Of a DNA stretch of 64,000 bases, positions 40,178 through 49,396 are shown in pieces; within the stretch, counting starts at the first letter, position 1, and each line of letters opens with the position of its first letter. The position numbers and the translations under genes were made by a program. Below the pieces are notes generated by a model, which made no database searches, was not told the DNA's origin, and saw only the letters and a list, made by a program, of their open reading frames with translations. Origin of the DNA: Sordariomycetes sp. S80-01Y (Eukaryota; Ascomycota; Sordariomycetes); contig JAXQJY010000023.1 in NCBI GenBank assembly GCA_037042185.1, positions 744,001-808,000 on the forward strand, in the 5' to 3' direction.

Positions 40178-42404
40178 ATGTCGTCCTTGTGGACGATCGC
40201 GGCGCGCATAGCCGTTATTCTGGTAGCCACGTCGGGATCCGCCTATGCGATGATCAGTGACGGCCGCCCTGGCCACGGCCTCATTGGCTATGGCATCACC
40301 AGTGAGTTGTGTCGTTGGAGATCCGAACACGTGGCTGACGTGATGTGCAGTGTACAAACCTCGATGCGCGTATTCTTGTCAGTCAGCCGTACCCCAGATG
40401 ATCGAATGCCCCGGAGTCCATCACGGTGACGGCTCCATGGCCATGGACGACATGAGCATGGCTCCTAGCCCCGAATGTCTGGCGACCAACCCTATCTACC
40501 TACAATCTCTCGCCTGGTGCATACATATGCACTGTGACACTACCGTGGCCAACATCCCGGAGCTCGAGAAATGGTGGGTGCTCAACGTGGCCGGGCGGAA
40601 TACGCATCAACCAGTCCCCAACATCACGTATCAAGAAGCGGTTGAGCAGGTCGAGACTCCTCCGACTGAAGTTCTCGGTGAGCACGAGGTGATGAACCGC
40701 ACCGTGCTGGCCGACGAGGATGCCTTCATCGCCAACGACAACATCTATCGCGTCTTTGAGCAGATGGAAACAAACCACTCGACTTGGTCCCTGGTTGTCA
40801 TCGTCTCCAGCGCGGCCATACCGATCGCTTTATCACTTCTTCGTTTCTTGCCTTGGCCTGCTGCCTTGGTTTCGCGCTTCAACTCGCTTCTCATTGACCC
40901 GCCTGCCTTTGGCGCACAGCATGCGAAGCCCATTAAGAACTTGGCGACGGTCCCGACTCGTGGCCAGGCCATCTTCATCTCGTATCTCATCATCATCAAC
41001 ATCCTCGCCTGCTCGCTGGGAATATACATCGTTGAGCCGAACACGTGGTACACCAAATCATGGTATCAGGTCCTCGTCTACATCTCCAACCGCTCAGGAG
41101 CCATCAGCTTCGCCAACGTCCCGCTCCTTATCCTCTTCTCAAGCCGCAATAACCTGCTACTGTGGGTTACGGACTGGTCGCATTCGACTTTCTTGCTCCT
41201 GCATCGGTACATTGCATGGCTTTGCACCATCGAGGCCTGCCTGCACTCGGCCATCTACCTCAACCTCTATCTTTGGAAGCAAACGCATGCGGAGGAGGCT
41301 AAGTTGCCGTACTGGTACTGGGGAATCATTGGCACTCTGGCGCTGAGCCTTCTGCTGCCGCTGTCAGTTCGCCCAATCCGCTCAGCCGTCTACGAAGCCT
41401 TCCGCGTCATCCACATCTTCCTGGCCATCATGGTCATCGTCGGGTCCTATTATCACATCATCGAGAGATATGGATACCAATGGGGCTACGAGCTGTGGAT
41501 GTACGTTGCCATGGCCGTATGGGCGTTTGATCGTCTGGCGCGGGTGGCGCGCGTCGCGAGAGGAGGCGTCAGACGCGGCTACGTGTCACGCATCAACGAG
41601 GACTACCTCCGCGTCGACATTCCTGGCATCCAAGCTCAGGGGCATGTTTATGCCTACTTTCCGAGTCTGACCTGGCGGGTGTGGGAGAATCACCCCTTCT
41701 CAGTTGTCAGCACGTCGTCGGGCACCACGCAACTACCAACAAGCGCTCCAAGCTCTGTATCGAATGTCGAGAAGTCTGGTGCCACTGGCGGCACCGTAGC
41801 GATCAAAAGTAGCAATGACGACGAGCGCTCGGTAGTTGACCCTGGGAAGGGCTATGCCAGGTCAGGGATCACCCTCTTGATTCGTGCCCACGCTGGCGCT
41901 ACAGGCGCACTTGCATCCAAGGTTGGTCTCGAGGCTGGCATCCCAGTCCTCACAGAGAGCTCCTACGGACATGAAGCGAGCCGCAGTCACCCCACCGCCG
42001 AGTTCCCCAACACCATATGCATCGCCGGCGGTGTCGGCATAACTGCTGTGCTGCCAACGCTGGAGCAGGGGCTCAGTATCCACGCACCACAAGGCTCGAC
42101 AAAGCTTTTCTGGGGCGTCCGGGACGAAGCGCTGGTCGACGCCGTCGAGAATCTCATCGCGGATGTCCAGGTCGATGGGGAAACTGGCGTCAAGACTTGG
42201 GCGCGACATGTCGAGACTCATGTCGTGGTAGGTCAGAGACTGAATCTGCGGGAGATCCTGGAGCGGGAGCTGAGTTCGGGAATCGGGACGACGGTGTTGG
42301 TCAGCGGGCCGGAGGGCATGGCAGACGACGTGCGGAACATTGTCAGCGGTCTTGGGCGCGGGACTGCGGTCGTCAGGTTTGTGGAGGAGAGCTTTTCATG
42401 GTAG
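40178..42404 (+). CDS. Ferric/cupric reductase 1 (FRE family, plasma membrane)
   Basis: Two exons, 40178-40301 and 40351-42404; the 49-nt intron has donor GTGAGT and acceptor CAG. 725 residues. A signal peptide (residues 1-24) is followed by a cysteine-containing ectodomain. That ectodomain carries a His/Met-rich stretch at 65-78 (H65, H66, M71, M73, M76, M78). Several membrane helices follow with two HX13H heme pairs (HRYIAWLCTIEACLH and HIFLAIMVIVGSYYH). Next come the FAD motif HPFSVVST and the NAD(P)H motif GGVGITAVLP. It moves electrons from cytosolic NADPH to extracellular Fe3+ or Cu2+. The Cys of the usual CGP motif near the C-terminus is Ser (VSGPEGM). It converges on the copper transporter gene, with a second reductase beyond, which suggests joint metal uptake. 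Confidence 0.9.
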
Positions 42405-42702
42405 ATACATTCCTATAAGTACGTGAAACTCTAATGCTGAATTTTTGGATACCCAAAGCTAGCACCTCTCTTGTCCATCCGCTTATAGCCAATTTGCACT
42501 CCTTACAGTTGGGTATTACTGGCTATAGCGGCGCGCAGAACATCATTGATACTGGCATTAGAGGATAATTAAGAACTCCCGAAAGCGGAAGAGAAAATGG
42601 AAACAAAAAGTGAGAATTCCAGCTTTATTGCCCATGTCATACATATAATCACTCTGATTCCTTAACAGACCTGACCAGAACTTGCTGTTCGATGACATAT
42701 GG
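42405..42702. other. Convergent 3' region between reductase 1 and the copper transporter
   Basis: 298 bases, AT-richer than the flanks, with no frame of interest. Probably the 3' untranslated regions and terminators of both genes. Confidence 0.5.
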
Positions 42703-43375
42703 CTAACAGTGAATGCTATTGTCGTCAAATGCTAGGCTGCCAAGCCCAAAGGTACCAAGCCAGATACCGCCAAGAACCAAGAGGAAATATCCCACGTTAA
42801 AGGTCATGACCGCCAGCATCCTTTTTGGGCACGTCAGCAAATTGGTACCAAGCAACCACAGCCACAGGTTGTTGCGACAACGCACAGCCGACAGCAGATG
42901 GTAAAGAGAAGTTCTACACTCACAGGAGGTATCCCACACCAGCTATCAAGACTTCGTAAGTGGCCCTCACGACAGCCGTTGAGACTTTCCATCCCGCCCA
43001 CCGTCGACCGACGTCTCTCTTGACCACAGCCAGGCCCCGTGACTGAGAATTAAACAATGGTCGGACATCGTCCTCTTTGCCCTCGTCGGGAATTGGACTG
43101 CGCGGCGACCACAGGCGGGTTTCCAGGATTGGCCGTAGAGCAAGGAGAAGGCGTAGGCTCAGGGCGAGGGCAATGAGGAAGATGCAGGTGCCCGCGTACT
43201 GGCCGACGTTCTGGGGCGTCCATCGGTCGGAGAAGAGAGGCGTGGTGGTTGAGTAGTAGAAGGTCATGGCCATGGACATGGAACTGTGGTCGTCGCTGCC
43301 CGTGCTGTCGCCCATGCTGTCGCCCATGTCGTCGCCCATATCGCCATGGCCGCCCATATCCATATCGTGATCCAT
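42703..43375 (-). CDS. Ctr-type high-affinity copper transporter
   Basis: Two exons, 42924-43375 and 42703-42820; 103-nt intron (GTGAGT...AAG) joining phase 2 to 1; 189 residues. I chose the ATG at 43375 because the N-terminus then begins with the metal-binding tail MDHDMDMGGHGDMGDDMG and later SSMSMAM, as in Ctr proteins. Three membrane helices follow. Helix 2 has the copper-gating MxxxM motif (M152-LAV-M156) and helix 3 has GxxxG (G169-IWL-G173). Ctr proteins form trimers that import Cu+ after reduction of Cu2+. The intron splits helix 2 just before the MxxxM motif. The gene is divergent from reductase 2 and convergent with reductase 1, so both Cu+ supply and import are encoded together. 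Confidence 0.92.
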
Positions 43376-43469
43376 CCTGTACGGCTCGATTACGTGCAAG
43401 TTATCAAGAATGGAGAGCAAGCGCGGCTAGCCGTGTTCCTTAAACAACGAGAGGAGAAGAGACCTTGGA

Positions 43470-43477
43470 TTTGCGCG
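43470..43477 (+). promoter_or_regulatory. Putative copper-response element of the Ctr gene
   Basis: TTTGCGCG fits the Mac1 consensus TTTGCKCR exactly, about 95 bases upstream of the transporter ATG. The same class of word lies before reductase 1. Function inferred. Confidence 0.4.
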
Positions 43478-43982
43478 ACGAGGCTGGAGCGGCGCAGGAT
43501 CAAGAGTCATTCAACTCCGCAGAGATGCCAGGCTACGGGCTGTACCTATGAGGGAGATATATTCTCCATAACCAACGCAAGCACACCATGGATGCTTTCC
43601 AGGGTCTACTGCAACCCCGAGGAGAGGATGGCATGGGCGTGGCGCGCTACATGGCTCTGTGCCGTGAAAGCCGTGCGCACGTTTGAGCTAGTTTTGATAG
43701 CCCGCCTATGGGAACCTTGTCACCAACCAGCATATACCTACCGACCAACACGGGTAAAACTCCCTCACACCTCATTTTGCAGTCACCCGAGGAGGTGATT
43801 CTTCCCCGCGGAAGGGTACTGCGCTCGCGGCTTTGTGTGTTTGTCCGCCCAAAGCTACGAAGAGTACATGAGGCCCCCCGTGGCGTCCTCCCCTGTCGCA
43901 TCCTGTAGCACAGGGCACTCGACGGATACGTAGTAGTAATTCAAACCTTCTCAATGGGTCTTCGGTGTCAAGCGACCCGCTG

Positions 43983-43990
43983 GTTGCGCA
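43983..43990 (+). promoter_or_regulatory. Near-match copper-response element before reductase 2
   Basis: GTTGCGCA, one mismatch from TTTGCKCR, inside the palindrome TTGCGCAA, about 135 bases upstream of the reductase 2 ATG. Weak. Confidence 0.2.
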
Positions 43991-44125
43991 ATAAGGCAAA
44001 GCCCTCTCTCCTGCCCTGCTCTCTCAGCACTTTACTTAACGGAGCGGGACCCTCGTAAGCTCTGAACTGCTGCCCACGCCAAAAACAAGTGATATCCGAC
44101 CGACTGGCAGATAAACACCGCCATA

Positions 44126-45985
44126 ATGATGCTCCCGTGGCTCACGCAGCCCGTCACGCTGCACTCCAGCCGCGATCCAGGGCACTGTATGATGACCCCC
44201 GAGCAGTGCGCCTACAAGACGCGCTACTGGGTCTACTGGTATGAAGCCGACCACCGCTATGCTCTCCCGACCGTCGCCCTCATCCTCAGCACCATCCTCG
44301 TCTTTACCATCGCGCATGTCTTGAACCTCGTGGCCCCGGCATCCTGGAGAAAGACGTCTGCTTGGAGGCGCGTTGCCGCCGCCTCAAGGGGAGCCTCGTA
44401 CCGTCGATGGAAGTTTGGAAACTGGCGGACGCAATCTCTCGGCGCCTACCTGCTGGGGTTCGTGGGCTTCGTCTTCTTCGCGGTCCTAACTCTGGCGGCT
44501 CAGCCGTACTACTGGCCTAACTCTCGCGACGGGGAGATCAGCTATGGAGGCTCGCCCCCGCTGGCCACACGCGCGGGCTGGATGGCACTGGGCCTTCTGC
44601 CCTTCGTCATCATCCTCCCCACGAAAGCCAACCCCGTGGCCGCCATGATCGGAACGTCCCCGGAGAACCTCATCGTCTGGCACAACTGGCTCGCCTGGGC
44701 CATGTTCGTCCTCGCGCTCGTGCACACCTTCCCTTTCATCGTCTATCGGATCTGGATGGGCGACATCGTGGCCGAGTGGAACATGGGCGGCATCTGGGTG
44801 ACGGGCGTCGTCGCGCTGCTGGCGCAGGCGTGGCTGACCTTCTTCTCGATCCGGTGGCTGAGGGAGCGGTACTACGAGCTGTTCAAGGCCACGCACTTCT
44901 TCGCGGCTCTGGTCTTCGTCGTCTTCTTCTTCTTCCACTGCGACTTCAGGCTCACGTCGTGGGACTACTTCATCGCCGTCGGCGTCCTCTACGTCTCTTC
45001 GTGGCTGTACTCGCAGTGCCGAACCTACCTGGAGCACGGCCTCAAACACACGGCGCGGCTGTCCCTTGAGACGGACGACATGCTGCGGCTGACGATCGAT
45101 ACGAACGCCGACTGGCGTCCGGGGCAGCACGTGTATCTGCGCTTCCTCCACATGGGGTTCCACGCCTTCACGTCCCATCCCTTCACTATCTGCTCACTGC
45201 CTGGGACGCGAACGAACCTCGAGTCTCGGAAGCGGAACCAAATGGTCTTCTTCGTCAAGGCGCGCGGTGGTCTGACCGGCCGTCTGGCGTCCCTGGCACG
45301 CGCCAACCCCGGAACGTCAGTGCGTGTTCTCCTCGACGGGCCCTACGGCGGCATGCAGGATAGATGGTTCTCGGGCTTTGACCACACAATCATCATTGGC
45401 GGAGGTGCTGGCGCTGGCTTCACGCTGGGGGTCGCCGAGGATTGGCTGCAGCGCCAGAGGGAGGACCCCTTGCGGCAGAGGAAGATGACGCTGGTGGTCT
45501 CTTCTTCTGATCCAGGATTCCGACGATGGTACCTGGACGAGCTCGCCAGCATCACATCAACAACTCAATTAGAAACGGAGAGCGTCAAAGGTCCGGATGA
45601 CGTTACGGAGGGCTCAACGCCTGAAAAGGCACCGTGGAGCGTTCACGTCCACCACACAGGTCCTCAGCTGGCGTCGACAACCGGCAGCGCATCAGACGAC
45701 GACCAAAACAAATCCGGACCGGTATACCAAGACAAGCCCGCAAACACACAGGACGTCTCTGTGCCCGGGGCGGAGCTCCAGGTCGCAGAGGGGCGTCCGG
45801 ATCTGCTGGCTCTTGGTCGTCGCGCCGTCGAAGGTGAGGGCGAGTCTGTCGGTTTGGTGGTCTGCGGGCCTGTGTCGATGCTGCACGACGTGGCCAACGT
45901 GGCGGCCTCGGCGCAGGTTGGAATCGTCAAGGGCGCGGCAGGGCCATCTGAGGTCTGGCTGCATCAAGAGAGCTTCTCTGCGTGA
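44126..45985 (+). CDS. Ferric/cupric reductase 2 (FRE family)
   Basis: Single exon, 619 residues, starting at a double ATG at 44126. There is no obvious signal peptide; a short N-terminal stretch with two Cys precedes the first helix. Membrane helices contain two HX13H heme pairs (HNWLAWAMFVLALVH and HFFAALVFVVFFFFH). The FAD-binding block is HPFTICSLPG, the NADPH-binding block is GGGAGAGFTLG, and CGP is present near residue 580 (VVCGPVSM). This is a complete transmembrane metalloreductase that reduces extracellular ferric or cupric ions with cytosolic NADPH. It differs from reductase 1 in lacking the large His/Met ectodomain and in keeping the CGP cysteine, so the two are not a recent tandem duplicate. 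It shares its promoter region with the copper transporter. Confidence 0.9.
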   Translation: MMLPWLTQPVTLHSSRDPGHCMMTPEQCAYKTRYWVYWYEADHRYALPTVALILSTILVFTIAHVLNLVAPASWRKTSAWRRVAAASRGASYRRWKFGNWRTQSLGAYLLGFVGFVFFAVLTLAAQPYYWPNSRDGEISYGGSPPLATRAGWMALGLLPFVIILPTKANPVAAMIGTSPENLIVWHNWLAWAMFVLALVHTFPFIVYRIWMGDIVAEWNMGGIWVTGVVALLAQAWLTFFSIRWLRERYYELFKATHFFAALVFVVFFFFHCDFRLTSWDYFIAVGVLYVSSWLYSQCRTYLEHGLKHTARLSLETDDMLRLTIDTNADWRPGQHVYLRFLHMGFHAFTSHPFTICSLPGTRTNLESRKRNQMVFFVKARGGLTGRLASLARANPGTSVRVLLDGPYGGMQDRWFSGFDHTIIIGGGAGAGFTLGVAEDWLQRQREDPLRQRKMTLVVSSSDPGFRRWYLDELASITSTTQLETESVKGPDDVTEGSTPEKAPWSVHVHHTGPQLASTTGSASDDDQNKSGPVYQDKPANTQDVSVPGAELQVAEGRPDLLALGRRAVEGEGESVGLVVCGPVSMLHDVANVAASAQVGIVKGAAGPSEVWLHQESFSA

Positions 45986-46775
45986 GGGGGAGCTGAGATT
46001 GTTGAGTCATTTCCTTCTCTCTGTTCGGGGTCGTTTGGACAGGCCTTCGTCCGTCGTAACTAAGAAGCTATCTCGGTCGTATTTTGGACCAGCACCGCAA
46101 TTAAGATACCCGACTCAATTTGTTCGAACAGTTCCTCGTGCCCCCCTTACATGAGCCAAAGCTCAGTCATCGTTATAGAATGGCATGTGTGATCTTGTTT
46201 TTAAATGGACCGACGAATGAAATATCAAGGCTCCCGCGGTGAGCACTGCGTCGTCGCTGCATGGTGACAGCCATCAAGAGACAAGACGAGATTGGCCCTC
46301 GATCAAATCCCGAGACCGGTGTATGACGCTTCGACCGCAGAGACGGATCTACTAAACTACGAGATCTTTATTCCGATGCCCTCAACTCCAGAGGCAGGGC
46401 CCACATCCCATTGGTCGACAACAGTGCAATGCTATTGGCTGGTGCCAGGCTTAATTCCTTAAGTCCGAGGACTGGTCCAACGACGAGGCACCCATCGTGA
46501 CATAACCGCCTTGAGCAGCGCTGTGATCTTCCACTTCTGGCCAGTGTGAGGCCAATGAATGGCTCAGCGTTCCTGAGACTAATGGCAATCTGCGCGGTCT
46601 CTTAGCAAAGTCTCGGTCCTGTGGCGGAGTCCGATCATCGATAGATGTCGTCTGAGGAGAGTATAAGTAGGCCCCTTCGCGCCCAAGTCAACATGATGAT
46701 CTAGACATCTACATGCTCACTCAACCTCGCCCTTCTAAAATACAACGTCAGTCATATCATATCAGCTCAGCCATC
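45986..46775. other. Intergenic region upstream of the SDR gene
   Basis: 790 bases. A TATA box near its right end is listed separately. No supported gene. Confidence 0.45.
46662..46669 (+). promoter_or_regulatory. TATA box of the SDR gene
   Basis: TATAAGTA, 114 bases upstream of the preferred ATG (46776) and only 51 bases upstream of an in-frame ATG at 46713. The spacing therefore favours the downstream start. Confidence 0.5.
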
Positions 46776-47552
46776 ATGTCCTCAGACAAGCGCATCATCC
46801 TCATCACCGGATGCTCCTCTGGCATCGGCTACGAGGCCTCCTACACCCTCGCCAACGCCTCCCCCTCCCACCACGTAATCTTCACGGCGCGCTCCCCGAC
46901 CAAGGGCAAGCCCGCTTTCGAGGAGATCCAGGCGCGCAAGCCCGCCGGCACCCTGAGCTGGCTGGAGCTGGACATCACGTCGGACGCCTCGATCGAGGCC
47001 GCCGCGGAGGCCGTGGGGAGGGACTTTGGCAAGCTCGACGTCCTCATCAACAACGCCGGCATCACGGAACCCATGAGGCTGCACGAGCAGCAGCAGATCA
47101 AGCACGACCGGGAGACCCTCCGCAAGGTCTTCGACACCAACGCCTTTGGCCCGCTGCTGCTGACGCAGGCGATGGAGCCGCTGCTGAAGAAGTCGTCCGA
47201 CCCCGTCATCATCGATGTCAGCACCGGCCTTGGGTCCGTCACCATGAAGGCGGACATCGAGGGGCCGTACGCGCCCGTGCTGTACGATGTCTACCGCGGT
47301 TCCAAGGCGGCCATGAACATGTTCTCGCAGTGCGAGCGGTACAACTTCCGGAAGTGGGCAAAGGTCCACACCATGTCCCCCGGCTTCGTCATCAGCAACC
47401 TGTCCGGGCCGGAGGACCTGGAGTTCAGGAAGAAGAACGGCGGGCTCAAACCGGAGTTCTCTGCCGGGCTACTTCTGCAGATCGTTGAGGGCAAGATGGA
47501 CAAGGACATGGGCAAGCTGCTGGACCACGAGGGCGGAACGTATCCTTGGTGA
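46776..47552 (+). CDS. Short-chain dehydrogenase/reductase (SDR)
   Basis: 258 residues from the ATG at 46776 (MSSDKRIILITGCSS). An in-frame ATG at 46713 would add 21 residues unlike an SDR start. Classical features: TGCSSGIG at 11-18 for NAD(P) binding, NNAG near 90, catalytic Ser in the DVSTGLGS block, and Tyr173/Lys177 (YRGSK). This is the full catalytic set of a classical SDR of about 250 residues. Substrate cannot be inferred. It follows ferric reductase 2 in the same orientation but with a separate TATA-containing promoter, so I do not count it as part of the metal cluster. Its stop is about 40 bases from the convergent amidotransferase-like gene. Confidence 0.88.
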   Translation: MSSDKRIILITGCSSGIGYEASYTLANASPSHHVIFTARSPTKGKPAFEEIQARKPAGTLSWLELDITSDASIEAAAEAVGRDFGKLDVLINNAGITEPMRLHEQQQIKHDRETLRKVFDTNAFGPLLLTQAMEPLLKKSSDPVIIDVSTGLGSVTMKADIEGPYAPVLYDVYRGSKAAMNMFSQCERYNFRKWAKVHTMSPGFVISNLSGPEDLEFRKKNGGLKPEFSAGLLLQIVEGKMDKDMGKLLDHEGGTYPW

Positions 47553-47592
47553 AGATTGGGGGTATCATTGTGAGGGTACATAATAACATAGT

Positions 47593-48700
47593 CTAGTTGG
47601 CATGGCCGTTTGCGCCCTTCAATTCATGGCCTTCCTTGTCCCACTCCCCGTCGTTGTCGAACCTGAACAAGCGCAGGATGGCCTTGGCCACCTCCCTGCC
47701 GTCGTGCTCCAGATGCGCCGTCTCCCTGGCGCGATCGGCGTGCTCCTTGTCCTGGATGCCGCCGCTCTCCTCCCGCATCTGGATCTGCCTCCTCACCATG
47801 TCCTCGTCAAACGCCAGGTGAGCCTGCGACGAGAAGAGCCTGTTCTTGATGTACAAGCCCTGCACCTCAGTGTGGTCGCTCTTTCCCCAGCACTCCACCT
47901 TTGTCTCGGGCGAGAGGAGGCCCTTTGCTGACTCGTGGGTGGGAGGGGCCGCGACCTGGTCCTGGTGCATCTGGTGAAGGTGCACGTGGTCCGAGTGGGT
48001 GCGGAAGAGGCGCTTCCCCGTGGGCGTGAGGGTGATTGAGCAGTGGCCGAGCTCCCAGTCACCCTTGGGCGAGTTGCCGACCTTGGCACCCAGCAGACGG
48101 GCGAGGAGCTGGTGGCCAAAACACACGCCCGTGAAGTAGAAGTTGGGCTTTTTGGTCCATAGTTCTGCCCAGCATCAGTGACGCGTCCATAGCGCAGTGT
48201 CGAGCATCAGACTTACCCTCAAGAAGATGCAGAAGATCAAGGATCCATTGGTTGTTGCCGTGGGCGTCGTACATGCTTCCCGTAATCAAGAGGCCGTCGA
48301 ACCCTTCAAAGTCTCTGTACTTTGGCATTCGTCCGCCCTGTTCCGTGACGACGAAGATCTGGTCTGTCTCGACTCCCAAGGGCGGGTGGTGTTCCTTGCC
48401 AGCCGCGGAAAAATGGTGGTGAACGATCTCGCCGAACGAGCCCTTCTCAGATTGCGTGTCTGGATGAGGCAGATCGGTCTCGAGGACCATGAGGCGCACG
48501 ACCGGCGCGTCGGTGGTAGGCTTGAAGCGCTGCTCCATGACTGTAGCCTTTCCGGTATTCTTTCGGGCGGTGGTAGTGAAGGTTGCTCCGAGCAGTGGTG
48601 ACGTCTTGTAAATCTCCCTCGAAACAGCTGGTCGTGTGCTTTGTTGAGTAAGGGATGGCTGCAGTCGAGGAGCGAGCCGCGGGATATATCTCTTCAACAT
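47593..48700 (-). CDS. Class-I glutamine amidotransferase-like protein
   Basis: Two exons, 48217-48700 and 47593-48164; 52-nt intron (GTAAGT...CAG), phase 1; 351 residues from the ATG at 48700. The first 50 residues are basic and Ser/Thr-rich, possibly mitochondrial. A start at the later Met (MEQRFK) would give a form without this leader. The GATase1 fold shows GVCFGHQ with Cys176, and His277 in QAHLAFDED. The Glu of the Cys-His-Glu triad (normally HPE) is Ala here (HLA), so glutaminase activity by the usual mechanism is doubtful. Fungal relatives are free-standing GATase1-like proteins of uncertain role. A peptidase-like or scaffolding role is possible. Confidence 0.82.
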
Positions 48701-49396
48701 GGTCAACGCGCGTCCTCCACTGTGGATTCTTTTGACTTTTTCTTCCACTTGGGGGCTCACGCAAGCAGCGGGAGGATTAAGCCTCAAAGAGCCTCACTGT
48801 CAACTTTTCTTAAGGGGCCCCCGGATGCGCTGAAGGGCAGCGCCATCTTGACGTCAGCCTGGAGCCTGTGCCTGGCGATGACGCTGCGGTGGACCGGAGG
48901 GAGAGTTTCCATAAGGTAAGAATTTCTCGGCGGACTGGGGTTTGAATCGAGGGGTTTGCAGACGGGAAGAAGCTTATTTGCGGTGTCAGAAACTCTGTAC
49001 CTACAGATCGGGCGCTTGTGTGAGACAGCGATCAACGCACGCGTGGCTGCACACGTCGTCAACATGAGAGGCTGCAATTATGGTGGAAGTGAAGGTTAGG
49101 TTGCATTCACTGCCACCCTGACTGCGGCGGTACCTTAGCTTGCTTAGCTCGGTGCCGCGCTACGGTGGGGTCTTGCTATGGTAGGTACGCGTACGGCGCA
49201 TGTTACACTGGCAATGTACTCCGTATAGCCCGCCAAATGACCTTCTCAGGTCTTTGCACCAGTGCATCGTGGCCCTGGCCTCACTGCGGCCCCCAACGCT
49301 CCCAGATACGAAGCCTGTCGCACCCCAAAAGCACCCCGCATCGTGTTTACTGGTCTTGCTTCACTCACACCAACATCGCCAACTGCCTCACCCGCG
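48701..49396. other. Intergenic region, no supported gene
   Basis: 696 bases between the start of the amidotransferase-like gene and the 3' end of the acetyltransferase gene. No protein-like frame seen. Confidence 0.45.

Larger units (their letters stand above)
43376..44125. promoter_or_regulatory. Divergent promoter between copper transporter and ferric reductase 2
   Basis: 750 bases shared by two metal-uptake genes. Contains an exact TTTGCGCG word near the transporter and a one-mismatch GTTGCGCA word near the reductase. No protein-like frame. Confidence 0.45.

Noticed and set aside
46713-46775. Longer N-terminus of the SDR from the upstream in-frame ATG
   Set aside because: The added residues are not SDR-like, and the ATG lies too close to the TATA box.
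46776-47552. SDR as a fourth member of the metal-uptake cluster
   Set aside because: It has its own TATA promoter and 790 bases of spacing, and no known link of SDRs to metal reduction.
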